Shown here: positions 37,627 to 45,956 of the stretch, in pieces
How the letters are laid out: every line of letters begins with the position of its first letter
Position numbering within the stretch: position 1 is the stretch's first letter
NCBI RefSeq assembly: GCF_900111925.1
Contig: NZ_FOKA01000008.1
Span: 62,001-126,000 of the forward strand
Direction of reading: 5' to 3'
Length of the DNA: 64,000 bases
Origin: Cellulomonas marina
GTDB taxonomy: Bacteria > Actinomycetota > Actinomycetes > Actinomycetales > Cellulomonadaceae
The notes under the pieces: model-generated
The model's database searches: none
The model's input: only the letters and a program-made list of their open reading frames with translations
What the model was told of the DNA's origin: nothing
Translations under genes and position numbers: made by a program

Positions 37627-38736
37627 TCACGGCGCGTCGGCGTCCCGACGCGCGTTGGCGAAGGTGACGGTGGTGGGGGTGGGGATGTGCTCGACGGAGA
37701 CGCGCTTGCGGAACACCCAGTACGTCCAGGCCTGGTAGACGAGCACGACGGGCGTGAGCAGGACCGCGACCCACGTCATGACGCCGAGCGTGTAGGCGCT
37801 CGACGAGGCGTTGTGGATCGTCAGGGAGTACGCCGGGTCGACGGACGAGGGCATGACGTCGGGGAACAGCGAGCCGAAGATGAGCACGACCGCCGCGACG
37901 ATCCCCACCGCCGAGGCCACGAACGCGCGGCCCTCCTGGCGGGTGCGCGTGAAGAGGACCCCGGCCGCCAGCGCGGCCGCGGCCACCACGAGCGGTACCC
38001 AGGTCCAGGCCTTGCCCGAGTACTCGAGCTGCAGCCAGATCGCCCACACGGCCCCGACGCCGAGCGTGAGCACGGACAGCCGCCCGGACAGCTCGCCCGC
38101 GCGCCGACGGACCACCCCGTCGGACTTCAGCGCGAGGAAGACGGAGCCGTGGGTGAGGAAGATGCAGGCCGTCACGACCCCGGTCAGCAGCGCGAACCCG
38201 TGGCCGTTGGTCAGCAGGTCGAGGAACGAGCCCGTGTACTGCAGCGTGTTGCGGGTGGTCTCGCCCTCGACGTTGCTCGTCGAGGTCACGACGGGTTCGA
38301 TCCGCATGCCCGCCACGAGGTTGCCGAACGCGACGCCCCAGAGGACCGCCGGGACCCAGGAGCCGACGACCAGCGCCCACGTGTGCGTGGCCTGCCACCA
38401 GCCGGAGGCGATCTTGCCGCGCCACTCGAAGGCGACGACGCGCACGATGAGCGCGAGCAGGACCAGGACGAGCGCGAGGTAGGCCCCCGAGAACAGCGTG
38501 GCGTACCACTCGGGGAAGGCGGCGAAGGTCGCGCCGCCGGCGGTGAGCAGCCAGACCTCGTTGCCGTCCCAGACGGGGCCGATCGTGTTGATCATGACGC
38601 GACGCTCGCGCTCGTCGCGCCCGACGAACGGCAGGAGCATCCCCACGCCGAAGTCGAAGCCCTCGAGGACGAGGTAGCCGGTCCACAGGACCGCGATGAG
38701 GACGAACCAGGTGATCTGCAGCGCCTCGTGGCTCAT
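37627..38736 (-). CDS. cydB: cytochrome bd ubiquinol/menaquinol oxidase subunit II
   Basis: The 369-residue membrane subunit has the family N-terminus ITWFVLIAVLWTGYLVLEGFDFGVGMLLPFVGRDERERRVMINTIGPVWDGNEVWLLTAGGATFAAFPEWYATLFSG, with WDGNEVW strictly conserved, and about eight or nine helices. It folds with CydA, stabilises the haems and may carry protons. It follows cydA after 37 nt. Confidence 0.95.
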   Translation of the reverse strand: MSHEALQITWFVLIAVLWTGYLVLEGFDFGVGMLLPFVGRDERERRVMINTIGPVWDGNEVWLLTAGGATFAAFPEWYATLFSGAYLALVLVLLALIVRVVAFEWRGKIASGWWQATHTWALVVGSWVPAVLWGVAFGNLVAGMRIEPVVTSTSNVEGETTRNTLQYTGSFLDLLTNGHGFALLTGVVTACIFLTHGSVFLALKSDGVVRRRAGELSGRLSVLTLGVGAVWAIWLQLEYSGKAWTWVPLVVAAAALAAGVLFTRTRQEGRAFVASAVGIVAAVVLIFGSLFPDVMPSSVDPAYSLTIHNASSSAYTLGVMTWVAVLLTPVVLVYQAWTYWVFRKRVSVEHIPTPTTVTFANARRDADAP

Positions 38737-38773
38737 GGTGGGTCTCCTGCCCGGGTCGGTGGTGCGTCGGGCG

Positions 38774-40246
38774 TCAGTAGGCGAAGGACAGGGGTCGGTC
38801 GGCGTCGTCGTCGACGTCGGCGCGACGGGCGTCGGGGCTCGGGTCGACCGGGTCGGCCTCCACGCCCTCGACCGCGTAGCGGTGCATGAGCCGGTACCAG
38901 AACACGGCCAGCACGCCGTACAGCAGCGTGAACAGCACCATCGAGGTGAGGATCGCGCTCGCGGGCACCTGCGTGGACACGCCCCGCTCGACGAGGAGCC
39001 AGATGTCGTCGATGCCGGTCGGGTTGGGCGCCACCACCCAGGGCTGGCGGCCCATCTCGGTGAAGATCCAGCCGAACGACGAGGCGAGGAAGATCGTCGG
39101 CAGGGCGGCGATCGCGCTCCAGCGGAACCAGCGGGCGGTGGGCACCCGCCCGCCGCGCGTCAGCCACAGCGCCGCGACGGCGAGCAGGCCGGCGAAGGCG
39201 GCCATGCCGATCATGAGCCGGAAGGACCAGTAGGTGACCGCGAGGTCGGGCCGGTAGTCGATGCCGGCGCCGTACCGGGCCTCGTACTCCGCCTGCAGCT
39301 CGTCGACACCCTGGAGCTCGGCGGAGAACGAGTTGTCGGCGAGGAACGACGTCATGCCGGGGATCTGCAGCAGGTGCGTGACGTCCTCGCAGTCGTTCGA
39401 CAGGTCGCCGACGGCCAGCAGGGAGAAGGGCACGCCGCTCTCCGTCGCGCACAGGCCCTCCGCCGACGCCATCTTCATGGGCTGCTGCTCGAACATGAGC
39501 TGGCCCTGCCAGTGCCCGGACGCGCCGACGACGACGGCCGCGCCGATCATGACGCCGACGCCGAGGCGTAGCCCGCTGCGGTAGACGCCGGTGGTCGCCA
39601 CGCCGTCGCCGCGCCGGTGCGAGCGCACCAGCCACAGGCTGCAGATGGCGGCGACGAACGTGGCGGCCGTGAGCAGGGACGCCGAGATCGTGTGGGGGAA
39701 CGCGGCGAGGACGGTCGGGTTGGTGAGGACCGCCAGGATGCTCGTCATCTGCGCGCGGCCCGTCTCGGGGTCGAGCTCGGCGCCGACGGGGTGCTGCATC
39801 CAGCTGTTCGCCGCGAGGATGAAGAACGCCGACAGGTTCGTCGCCAGCGCCACGGCCCAGATCGTCGCCAGGTGCACCCGCCTGGGCAGCCGGTCCCAGC
39901 CGAAGATCCACAGGCCGAGGAACGTCGACTCGACGAAGAAGGCCGCCAGCGCCTCCATGGCCAGCGGCGCGCCGAACACGTCCCCGACGAAGCGCGAGTA
40001 CTCCGACCAGTTCAGCCCGAACTGGAACTCCTGCACGATGCCGGTGGCGACCCCGATCGCGAAGTTGATGAGCAGGAGCTTGCCGAAGAACTTCGTCAGC
40101 TTCAGCCAGCGCACGTCCCCGGTCCGCACCCAGGCGGTCTGCATGACGGCGACGAGGGGCGACAGGCCGATGGTGAGCGGCACGAAGACGAAGTGGTAGA
40201 CGGTCGTGACACCGAACTGCCAGCGGGCCAGGGTGAGGGCGTCCAC
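38774..40246 (-). CDS. cydA: cytochrome bd ubiquinol/menaquinol oxidase subunit I
   Basis: The 490-residue haem-bearing subunit reduces O2 with electrons from menaquinol. The haem b595 ligand is H18 in TTVYHFVFVPLTIGLSPLVA; haem b558 ligands are H in FPHTISASLLTA and M in SFRLMIGMAAF; GRQPWVV of the quinol-binding region is present. The Q-loop is of the short type usual in actinobacteria. Start GTG 40246 (VDALTLARWQFG) has GGAGA upstream; the frame is open further but has no family sequence. It is the first gene of cydABDC plus the kinase gene, with a leader of about 160 nt. Confidence 0.95.
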   Translation of the reverse strand: MDALTLARWQFGVTTVYHFVFVPLTIGLSPLVAVMQTAWVRTGDVRWLKLTKFFGKLLLINFAIGVATGIVQEFQFGLNWSEYSRFVGDVFGAPLAMEALAAFFVESTFLGLWIFGWDRLPRRVHLATIWAVALATNLSAFFILAANSWMQHPVGAELDPETGRAQMTSILAVLTNPTVLAAFPHTISASLLTAATFVAAICSLWLVRSHRRGDGVATTGVYRSGLRLGVGVMIGAAVVVGASGHWQGQLMFEQQPMKMASAEGLCATESGVPFSLLAVGDLSNDCEDVTHLLQIPGMTSFLADNSFSAELQGVDELQAEYEARYGAGIDYRPDLAVTYWSFRLMIGMAAFAGLLAVAALWLTRGGRVPTARWFRWSAIAALPTIFLASSFGWIFTEMGRQPWVVAPNPTGIDDIWLLVERGVSTQVPASAILTSMVLFTLLYGVLAVFWYRLMHRYAVEGVEADPVDPSPDARRADVDDDADRPLSFAY

Positions 40247-40783
40247 GCGGGTCTCCGTGGGGTGCGAGGGCGGGCGTACGGGGTGTCGGGGTGCGCGTCC
40301 GGCGGGTGTGCACGGCGGGCACGGGGTGCGTGCGCGGCGTGCGTCCGTGCCGGGCGAGCGGGGTCTGCGTGCGGGTCCGCCGGCGTCGTCGCCGCCGGTC
40401 CCGACAGGTGCGAACGTAGGGCGCGACCCCTGCCCGGCCGGTGGGACCTTCGTCCCCGGTGCTGACGCCGTGTCGTGACGTGGAGCACGCGCCTCCGGGG
40501 CGTCGGAGGACGCCTGTGCGATACTGACGGCGGCGAAGGGCGCGCCCACACCGCGCCCGAGCCCTTGAGCTCGTCGGTGTCAACCGCCGCGCGCACCAGC
40601 CGCCGCTGGTCCGCCGCCCCCGCAGGTCCTCCGGGACAGCGCGAGGGGCGCCGGTCCGAGCAGGCGACGGTGCCGGCGGGGCGCCGCGGCCACGACCGTC
40701 GACTTTCCGTCGCCGCCCAGCGCGCGACGACCGACCGCCGGGTGCGCGGGTGTGGCCGCGACCCGGCCTCAGGAGCACCCCGC
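40247..40783. other. divergent cydA-rne intergenic region (537 bp), no gene seen
   Basis: This is the longest gene-free stretch in the window. It holds the cydA promoter and its roughly 160-nt leader on one side. On the other side are a weak GATACT -10 candidate at 40520-40525 and a leader of about 250 nt for rne, ending in AGGAG at 40771-40775. Long leaders are common for RNase E genes, which often autoregulate through them. Open frames here lack any family motif. Confidence 0.5.
40413..40456 (-). promoter_or_regulatory. cydA promoter with DosR-box-like inverted repeat
   Basis: On the minus strand TACGTT (40413-40418) is a TANNNT -10, so transcription would start near 40406. GGGAC-N4-GTCCC at 40443-40456 is centred about 43 bp upstream of that point, the usual location for a NarL-family activator overlapping the -35. 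The core equals that of the mycobacterial DosR box (TTSGGGACTWWAGTCCCSAA); the AT-rich outer bases are replaced by G/C. No good -35 is seen, as expected for an activated promoter. Confidence 0.6.
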
Positions 40784-43700
40784 GTGAGCCCCACCAGCAC
40801 CCCCGACGACGCCACGACGACCGCGGGCGGGGGTGGCGCCGAGGACGCGTCGCCGACGACCGCGCCCGCCGCGCCGCGTCGCCGCCGCGCGACCCGGACC
40901 GCCGCCTCCCCGACGGCGACGACGGCCGGCACCGACGACGGCACCACCACCGCCGACGGCAGCACTCCCGACACCGCTCGTGCGGGCGCGTCGGACGGCA
41001 CGGACGGCGCCGTCGCCACGGCGTCCGGCGACGCGACGCTCGACGTCGCCGCCGAGCCGGCCCCGAAGGTGGCGCGAGCGCGCCGCAGCCGTCGTGCGAC
41101 GAGCGCCACGGCTGCCCCCGCGGCCGCCGCGCCCGGCACCGAGGTCCCGGCCGGGACGGACCCCGCGGCCGCAACCGGAGCCACCTCATCGATCGACGAA
41201 GTGGCTCCGCCGACCCAGGAGGCGACGCTCGAGATGGCCGTCGACACGCCGGTCGACGCGCCCGTCGCCGCGCCCGTCGCCGAGTCCGTCGACCCGACCG
41301 TCGCCGTCGAGGCGCCCGCCGCGCCGACGCGGCGCCGGCGCGCCGCGACGCGTCCGGCGGCGGCGCCCGACGCGGTGCTGCCCCCGGTGGCCGAGCCCGT
41401 CGTCGAGCCGGTCGCGGAGCCCGTCGCGGAGCCCGTCGCGGAGCCCGTCACGGCGGACGCCGAGGTCGTCGTCCCGGCTCCTGACGACGCGGCGGTCGTC
41501 GAGGAAGTCGTCGAGGAGGTCGCGGAGACCTCCGCGGTCGCGCCCGTCGCCGATGCCGCCCCCGAGGGCGTGGGCCCGACCGGCACCCTGGACGTCCTCG
41601 CCGAGCTGGCGGCGCGCGGCACGACGGCCGAGGACGCGCCGGCCCCGCGGACCCGCGCGCGCCGGGCGACCCGCGGCGCCTCCCGGGCGGCCGGCGCGGC
41701 AGCGCCCGTGGCCACCCCCGGGACGACCCCTGAGACCACCCCTCAGACCACCGCTGCGACCAGCCCTGCGACCAGCGCGGCCCCCGCCACGGGCACGGCC
41801 GAGCCGGCCCCCGCCGACCCGCCCGTCGGCGCCCGGGCCCGCACGTCCGACGAGACCCCCCGCGCGGACGCCGGCACGGACCCGGGTGCCGCCACCTCCG
41901 GCCGGACGACGGGGGCCCGCCGGGGCTCCGGGTCGGGCGGGTCGGCCGACGCGCCGGCCGCCGCGCCGCGACTGGCGACCACCGCGCTGCTCTTCCAGGC
42001 CCCTGACGCCGGGGCCCGTCCCCGTCGCCGTCGGGTGCTCGCGGAGGCCGGCTCGCCGGAGGCGATCTCCGGTGCCGCCCGCGCCGCGGAGGCAGCCTCC
42101 GCGGCCGCCGCCACGACCGGACCGGAGGAGGCGGCGCCGCAGGCCGACCGCACCGCGGCCGAGGAGACCACCGGCCGTCGCGGCGGCCGCCGTCGGGGCG
42201 GCCGGCGTGGCCGCGGCGGCGCGGACACCGCGACCGGTACGCCGGAGGACGCGACCAGCACGGCCGGGACCGACGAGGACGCGCCCCTCGCGAACGACGC
42301 CCTGCCCGTCGACGAGCACGCCGCCCTCACGGCCCCCGCCACGACCGGGCAGGCGCTCGACGGCGACGACCTGGACGCCGTCGACGAGGACACCGCCGAC
42401 GACGAGGGCGAGGGCACGGACGAGGGCACGGACGAGGGCACGGACGAGGGCACGGACGGGTCCGATGGCGGTCCGCGCCGCCGGCGCCGCCGCGGCGGGC
42501 GCGGACGTCGCAGCCGCGGGGACGCCCCCGTCGCGGGCGACGACGTGCGCGCCGACGACGAGGACGCCGACGCCGGCCTCCCGTCGCCCGCCGACCCCGA
42601 CGCGTCGACGGGCGCCGGGTCCAGCGCCGAGCCCGACGACGAGGACGCCGACGACGAGGGCGGCGAGGACGTGGGCGACGACGAGGCCGGCGGCTCGAGC
42701 CGTCGGCGCCGCCGTCGTCGTCGCGGCGCGCGCGGCACCGGTGAGGAGCCCGAGGGCGGTCGCACCCGGACGCGCTCGGAGGAGCCGACCGCGCTGCGGG
42801 GCTCCACGCGCCTGGAGGCGAAGCGCCAGCGCCGGCGGGAGGGCCGCGACCAGGGCCGCCGCCGCCAGATCCTCACCGAGGCCGAGTTCCTCGCCCGCCG
42901 TGAGTCCGTGGACCGCACGATGCTCGTGCGCGAGCGCGACGGCCGCACCCAGATCGCGGTGCTCGAGGACGGCGTGCTCGTCGAGCACTACGTCTCGAAC
43001 CAGGCGCAGGCCTCCATGGTCGGCAACGTGTACCTCGGCCGCGTGCAGAACGTGCTGCCCAGCATGGAGGCGGCCTTCGTCGACGTGGGCAAGGGCCGCA
43101 ACGCCGTGCTCTACGCGGGCGAGGTCAACTGGGACGCCGCGGGCCTCGAGGGGCAGCCGCGCCGCATCGAGACGGCGCTCAAGAGCGGTGACCCCATGCT
43201 CGTCCAGGTCACGAAGGACCCCATCGGGCACAAGGGCGCGCGCCTGACGGCCCAGGTGACGCTGGCCGGGCGGTACCTCGTCTACGTGCCGGGCGGCGGC
43301 ATGACCGGCATCAGCCGCAAGCTGCCCGACGTCGAGCGCAACCGCCTGAAGAAGCTGCTGCGCGAGCTGGTGCCCGACTCCGCCGGCGTCATCGTGCGCA
43401 CGGCCGCGGAGGGGGCCAGCGAGGAGGAGCTGCGCGCCGACGTGGCCCGCCTGCAGGCGCAGTGGGAGGCCATCGAGAAGAAGCAGCGCACGGCCTCGGC
43501 GCCGGCCCTGCTGCAGGGCGAGCCGGACATGGCCATCCGCGTCGTGCGCGACATCTTCAACGACGACTTCTCCGCGCTCGTCGTGGAGGGGGACGCGGCG
43601 TGGTCGACGATCTCCGGGTACATCGGGGACCTCGCGCCGGACCTCGCGCAGAAGGTGCAGAGGTGGACCGGCACGGGTGACGTGTTCGCGCACCACCGCA

Positions 43701-44896
43701 TCGACGAGCAGCTCGCCAAGGGCATGGACCGGAAGGTCTGGCTGCCGTCGGGCGGGTCGCTGGTCATCGACCGCACCGAGGCCATGACGGTCGTCGACGT
43801 CAACACCGGTCGCTTCACCGGCGCCGGCGGGACGCTCGAGGAGACGGTCACGCGCAACAACCTCGAGGCGGCGGAGGAGATCGTCCGCCAGCTCCGGCTG
43901 CGCGACATCGGCGGGATCATCGTCGTCGACTTCATCGACATGGTGCTCGAGTCGAACCGCGACCTCGTGCTGCGGCGGCTGGTCGAGTGCCTCGGCCGGG
44001 ACCGCACGAAGCACCAGGTGGCCGAGGTGACGTCGCTCGGGCTCGTGCAGATGACCCGCAAGCGCGTGGGCCAGGGCCTCGTCGAGGCGTTCAGCGAGAC
44101 CTGCGAGCACTGCCACGGGCGCGGCTTCGTCGTGCACGCCGAGCCCGTCGAGCGCGGCGCCGGCGGCGGGCGGTCCGAGGGCGCGCCTGCGGCGGAGTCC
44201 GCGGAGGGGGAGGGGCGTCGTGGCGCCCGTCGTCGCCGCGGCAAGGACACGGGGCCGGACGCGGGCACGGCCGAGCGGTCGGTGCCCGTGCTGCCGGCGG
44301 CCCGCGAGGCGGTCAAGGCGACGCTCGCGACGATCGCCGCCGCGGCGGCGCACGCGCACGAGGCGCACCCGCACGAGGCGGCGCAGCCGTCCGGCGGCAG
44401 GACGGACGGCGGCGTGCCGGCCGGTGCGTCGCCGGTGCCGGCGCAGGTGCTGGAGGGCGAGGAGCTGGCCGACGTCGTGGCCGAGCTGGGTGACGCGGCG
44501 GGCGGTGCGGCCGACGCCGAGCAGGTCGTCGTCGTGGCGTCGGTGCCGGGCACGGCCGACGCGGCTGCCGACGAGGCTGCCGACGAGGCAGCCGCCGCAG
44601 GCGCCGCGGAGGGCGTCCAGGGCGCTGCCGAGGGCCGGCCGGCGGGCGGGTCCGCCGGTGGGCGCACCGGCACGCTCGACGTCCTGGCCGCCTTCGCCGG
44701 TCGCGTCCGCACGGGCACCCCGGGGGCGACGGCCGGCGACGAGCACGGCGGCCGGCCCGACGAGCAGCGGTGGGAGCTGGCGGCCGTCGACCCCGACGTC
44801 TTCGCCCTCGAGCTGCCGAGCCGGGACCAGCGCGCGGACGGGGCGACGGACGAGCCCGCCGACGACCCGAACGCCCGCTCGGCCGAGGGCCTCTGA
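40784..44896 (+). CDS. rne: ribonuclease E/G family endoribonuclease, unusually long
   Basis: The 1370-residue protein is the main RNA-decay and processing endonuclease. The catalytic core starts near residue 700: ESVDRTMLVRERDGRTQIAVLEDG, S1 region GNVYLGRVQNVLPSMEAAFVDVG, 5'-sensor and DNase I-like parts with the metal site MTVVDVNTGRFTG and VVDFIDM, and the zinc link CEHCHGRG. About 700 residues of Ala/Thr/Pro/Glu-rich sequence with Arg/Gly patches (RRGGRRGRGG) precede it, and an Ala/Glu-rich tail follows. E. coli RNase E has about 1060 residues. GTG 40784 has AGGAG 8 nt upstream; the frame is open for another 309 nt. Confidence 0.9.
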   Translation: MSPTSTPDDATTTAGGGGAEDASPTTAPAAPRRRRATRTAASPTATTAGTDDGTTTADGSTPDTARAGASDGTDGAVATASGDATLDVAAEPAPKVARARRSRRATSATAAPAAAAPGTEVPAGTDPAAATGATSSIDEVAPPTQEATLEMAVDTPVDAPVAAPVAESVDPTVAVEAPAAPTRRRRAATRPAAAPDAVLPPVAEPVVEPVAEPVAEPVAEPVTADAEVVVPAPDDAAVVEEVVEEVAETSAVAPVADAAPEGVGPTGTLDVLAELAARGTTAEDAPAPRTRARRATRGASRAAGAAAPVATPGTTPETTPQTTAATSPATSAAPATGTAEPAPADPPVGARARTSDETPRADAGTDPGAATSGRTTGARRGSGSGGSADAPAAAPRLATTALLFQAPDAGARPRRRRVLAEAGSPEAISGAARAAEAASAAAATTGPEEAAPQADRTAAEETTGRRGGRRRGGRRGRGGADTATGTPEDATSTAGTDEDAPLANDALPVDEHAALTAPATTGQALDGDDLDAVDEDTADDEGEGTDEGTDEGTDEGTDGSDGGPRRRRRRGGRGRRSRGDAPVAGDDVRADDEDADAGLPSPADPDASTGAGSSAEPDDEDADDEGGEDVGDDEAGGSSRRRRRRRRGARGTGEEPEGGRTRTRSEEPTALRGSTRLEAKRQRRREGRDQGRRRQILTEAEFLARRESVDRTMLVRERDGRTQIAVLEDGVLVEHYVSNQAQASMVGNVYLGRVQNVLPSMEAAFVDVGKGRNAVLYAGEVNWDAAGLEGQPRRIETALKSGDPMLVQVTKDPIGHKGARLTAQVTLAGRYLVYVPGGGMTGISRKLPDVERNRLKKLLRELVPDSAGVIVRTAAEGASEEELRADVARLQAQWEAIEKKQRTASAPALLQGEPDMAIRVVRDIFNDDFSALVVEGDAAWSTISGYIGDLAPDLAQKVQRWTGTGDVFAHHRIDEQLAKGMDRKVWLPSGGSLVIDRTEAMTVVDVNTGRFTGAGGTLEETVTRNNLEAAEEIVRQLRLRDIGGIIVVDFIDMVLESNRDLVLRRLVECLGRDRTKHQVAEVTSLGLVQMTRKRVGQGLVEAFSETCEHCHGRGFVVHAEPVERGAGGGRSEGAPAAESAEGEGRRGARRRRGKDTGPDAGTAERSVPVLPAAREAVKATLATIAAAAAHAHEAHPHEAAQPSGGRTDGGVPAGASPVPAQVLEGEELADVVAELGDAAGGAADAEQVVVVASVPGTADAAADEAADEAAAAGAAEGVQGAAEGRPAGGSAGGRTGTLDVLAAFAGRVRTGTPGATAGDEHGGRPDEQRWELAAVDPDVFALELPSRDQRADGATDEPADDPNARSAEGL
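41393..41452. repeat. 12-bp tandem repeat in rne encoding EPVA
   Basis: Five copies of GAGCCCGTCGCG, with scattered changes, encode Glu-Pro-Val-Ala at residues 204-223 of the N-terminal extension. Confidence 0.8.
42410..42457. repeat. 12-bp tandem repeat in rne encoding EGTD
   Basis: Four perfect copies of GAGGGCACGGAC encode Glu-Gly-Thr-Asp at residues 543-558, between Arg/Gly-rich patches. DNA-level identity of all copies implies recent expansion. Confidence 0.85.
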
Positions 44897-44920
44897 CGGG
44901 ACGGGCCGGGCGCGGCGGGT

Positions 44921-44949
44921 TTGACCCTGCCCCGCCCGGTCCGTACCCT
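44921..44949 (+). promoter_or_regulatory. promoter of rplU-rpmA
   Basis: TTGACC (44921-44926) and TACCCT (44944-44949) are spaced 17 nt, the strongest sigma-70-type match in the window. Transcription would start near 44956, giving rplU a leader of about 180 nt in which a regulatory RNA structure is possible but not identified. Confidence 0.7.
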
Positions 44950-45136
44950 AGGACGTCGGCGCGTGCTGAGCGTGCCGTCCCGCACGCCCCCGGCCCGCCA
45001 GCCTGGCGCCGACGCGAACCCCTCCGCCCCGCGCGCAGGTGGAGCGCGGGCGCCCCGGCACGTGGGGCGTCGGTCCGGGCCGTGGCCCGGCGTGCAGTGC
45101 AACGAGCAGTCCCGACCAGCAGAGATGAGCAGCAAC

Positions 45137-45445
45137 GTGGTGTACGCGATCGTGAAGGCCGGCGGCCGTCAGGAGAAGGTCGCCGTCGGCGACGTCGTCG
45201 TCGTGGACCGCCTGGCCGCTGCGACGGGTGAGACCGTCCAGCTCCCGGCGCTGCTGCTCGTCGACGGCGCGACGGTGACGTCCGACGCCGACGCGCTGGC
45301 CAAGGTCACCGTGACGGCCGAGGTCGTCCGGGACGAGCGGGGTCCGAAGATCCGGATCCTCAAGTACAAGAACAAGACCGGCTACCGCAAGCGTCAGGGC
45401 CACCGCCAGGCGCTCACCCGCCTGAAGGTCACCGGCATCGCGTGA
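45137..45445 (+). CDS. rplU: 50S ribosomal protein L21
   Basis: The 102-residue L21 begins [21 protein letters not shown] and ends with the family signature [34 protein letters not shown] 45137 gives the usual N-terminus with a short GAG at 45127-45129. An in-frame ATG at 45125 ([11 protein letters not shown]) adds four residues and cannot be excluded. rpmA follows after 73 nt. Confidence 0.93.
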   Translation: MVYAIVKAGGRQEKVAVGDVVVVDRLAAATGETVQLPALLLVDGATVTSDADALAKVTVTAEVVRDERGPKIRILKYKNKTGYRKRQGHRQALTRLKVTGIA

Positions 45446-45518
45446 CCCGTCCGACGGGCCCCCGGCCCGTCGTCGGTGACGCACCCCCATCGAGCTCTGA
45501 GCAGGAAGCAGGTCCCCC

Positions 45519-45779
45519 ATGGCACACAAGAAGGGCGCGAGCTCCTCGCGCAACGGTCGTGACTCCAACGCGCAGCGCCTCGGCGTCAAGCGCTTCGGCG
45601 GCGAGGCCGTGAAGGCCGGCGAGATCATCGTCCGCCAGCGCGGCACGCACTTCCACCCCGGCGTCAACGTCGGCCGTGGCGGCGACGACACGCTGTTCGC
45701 CCTCGCGCCCGGCGCGGTCACCTTCGGTCAGCGCCGCGGCCGCAAGGTCATCGACGTGGTGGCGGCCGTCGAGGCCTGA
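45519..45779 (+). CDS. rpmA: 50S ribosomal protein L27
   Basis: The 86-residue L27 starts directly with [24 protein letters not shown], so there is no cleaved N-terminal leader of the firmicute type, and the N-terminus can reach the peptidyl-transferase centre. [22 protein letters not shown] is the rest of the family signature. It is the second gene of the rplU operon, with a strong terminator after it. Confidence 0.96.
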   Translation: MAHKKGASSSRNGRDSNAQRLGVKRFGGEAVKAGEIIVRQRGTHFHPGVNVGRGGDDTLFALAPGAVTFGQRRGRKVIDVVAAVEA

Positions 45780-45795
45780 GCCACCCGGTCCAGCA

Positions 45796-45830
45796 CGAGA
45801 GGGGCGCACCGTCACGGTGCGCCCCTCTCG
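45796..45830 (+). terminator. terminator of rplU-rpmA
   Basis: A perfect 16-bp stem (45796-45811 with 45815-45830) with loop TCA lies 17 nt after the rpmA stop; there is no U-tract. Confidence 0.85.
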
Positions 45831-45868
45831 TCGTCAGCAGCACGCACGACCGGCACCCACGACCGGCC

Positions 45869-45907
45869 CACGCACCCAGCACACGCACCCAGCACACGCA
45901 CCCAGCA
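45869..45907. repeat. 13-bp tandem repeat upstream of obgE
   Basis: Three perfect copies of CACGCACCCAGCA are followed by a partial copy. They lie between the rpmA terminator and the obgE Shine-Dalgarno GGGAGGAG (45943-45950), probably in the obgE leader or promoter. Confidence 0.8.
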
Positions 45908-45956
45908 CGCACCCCGCCCCCGGCGACCCCGGGGGCCCCACAGGGAGGAGCAGCAC

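Noticed and set aside
40247-40783. Rex operator in front of cydA
   Set aside because: Rex controls cyd genes in Streptomyces, but no TTGTG-N8-CACAA-like site is present; the only symmetric candidate is the DosR-box core.
40475-40783. Start of rne at an in-frame codon at 40475
   Set aside because: No ribosome binding site, and the added sequence lies in the divergent promoter region; GTG 40784 has AGGAG at 8 nt.
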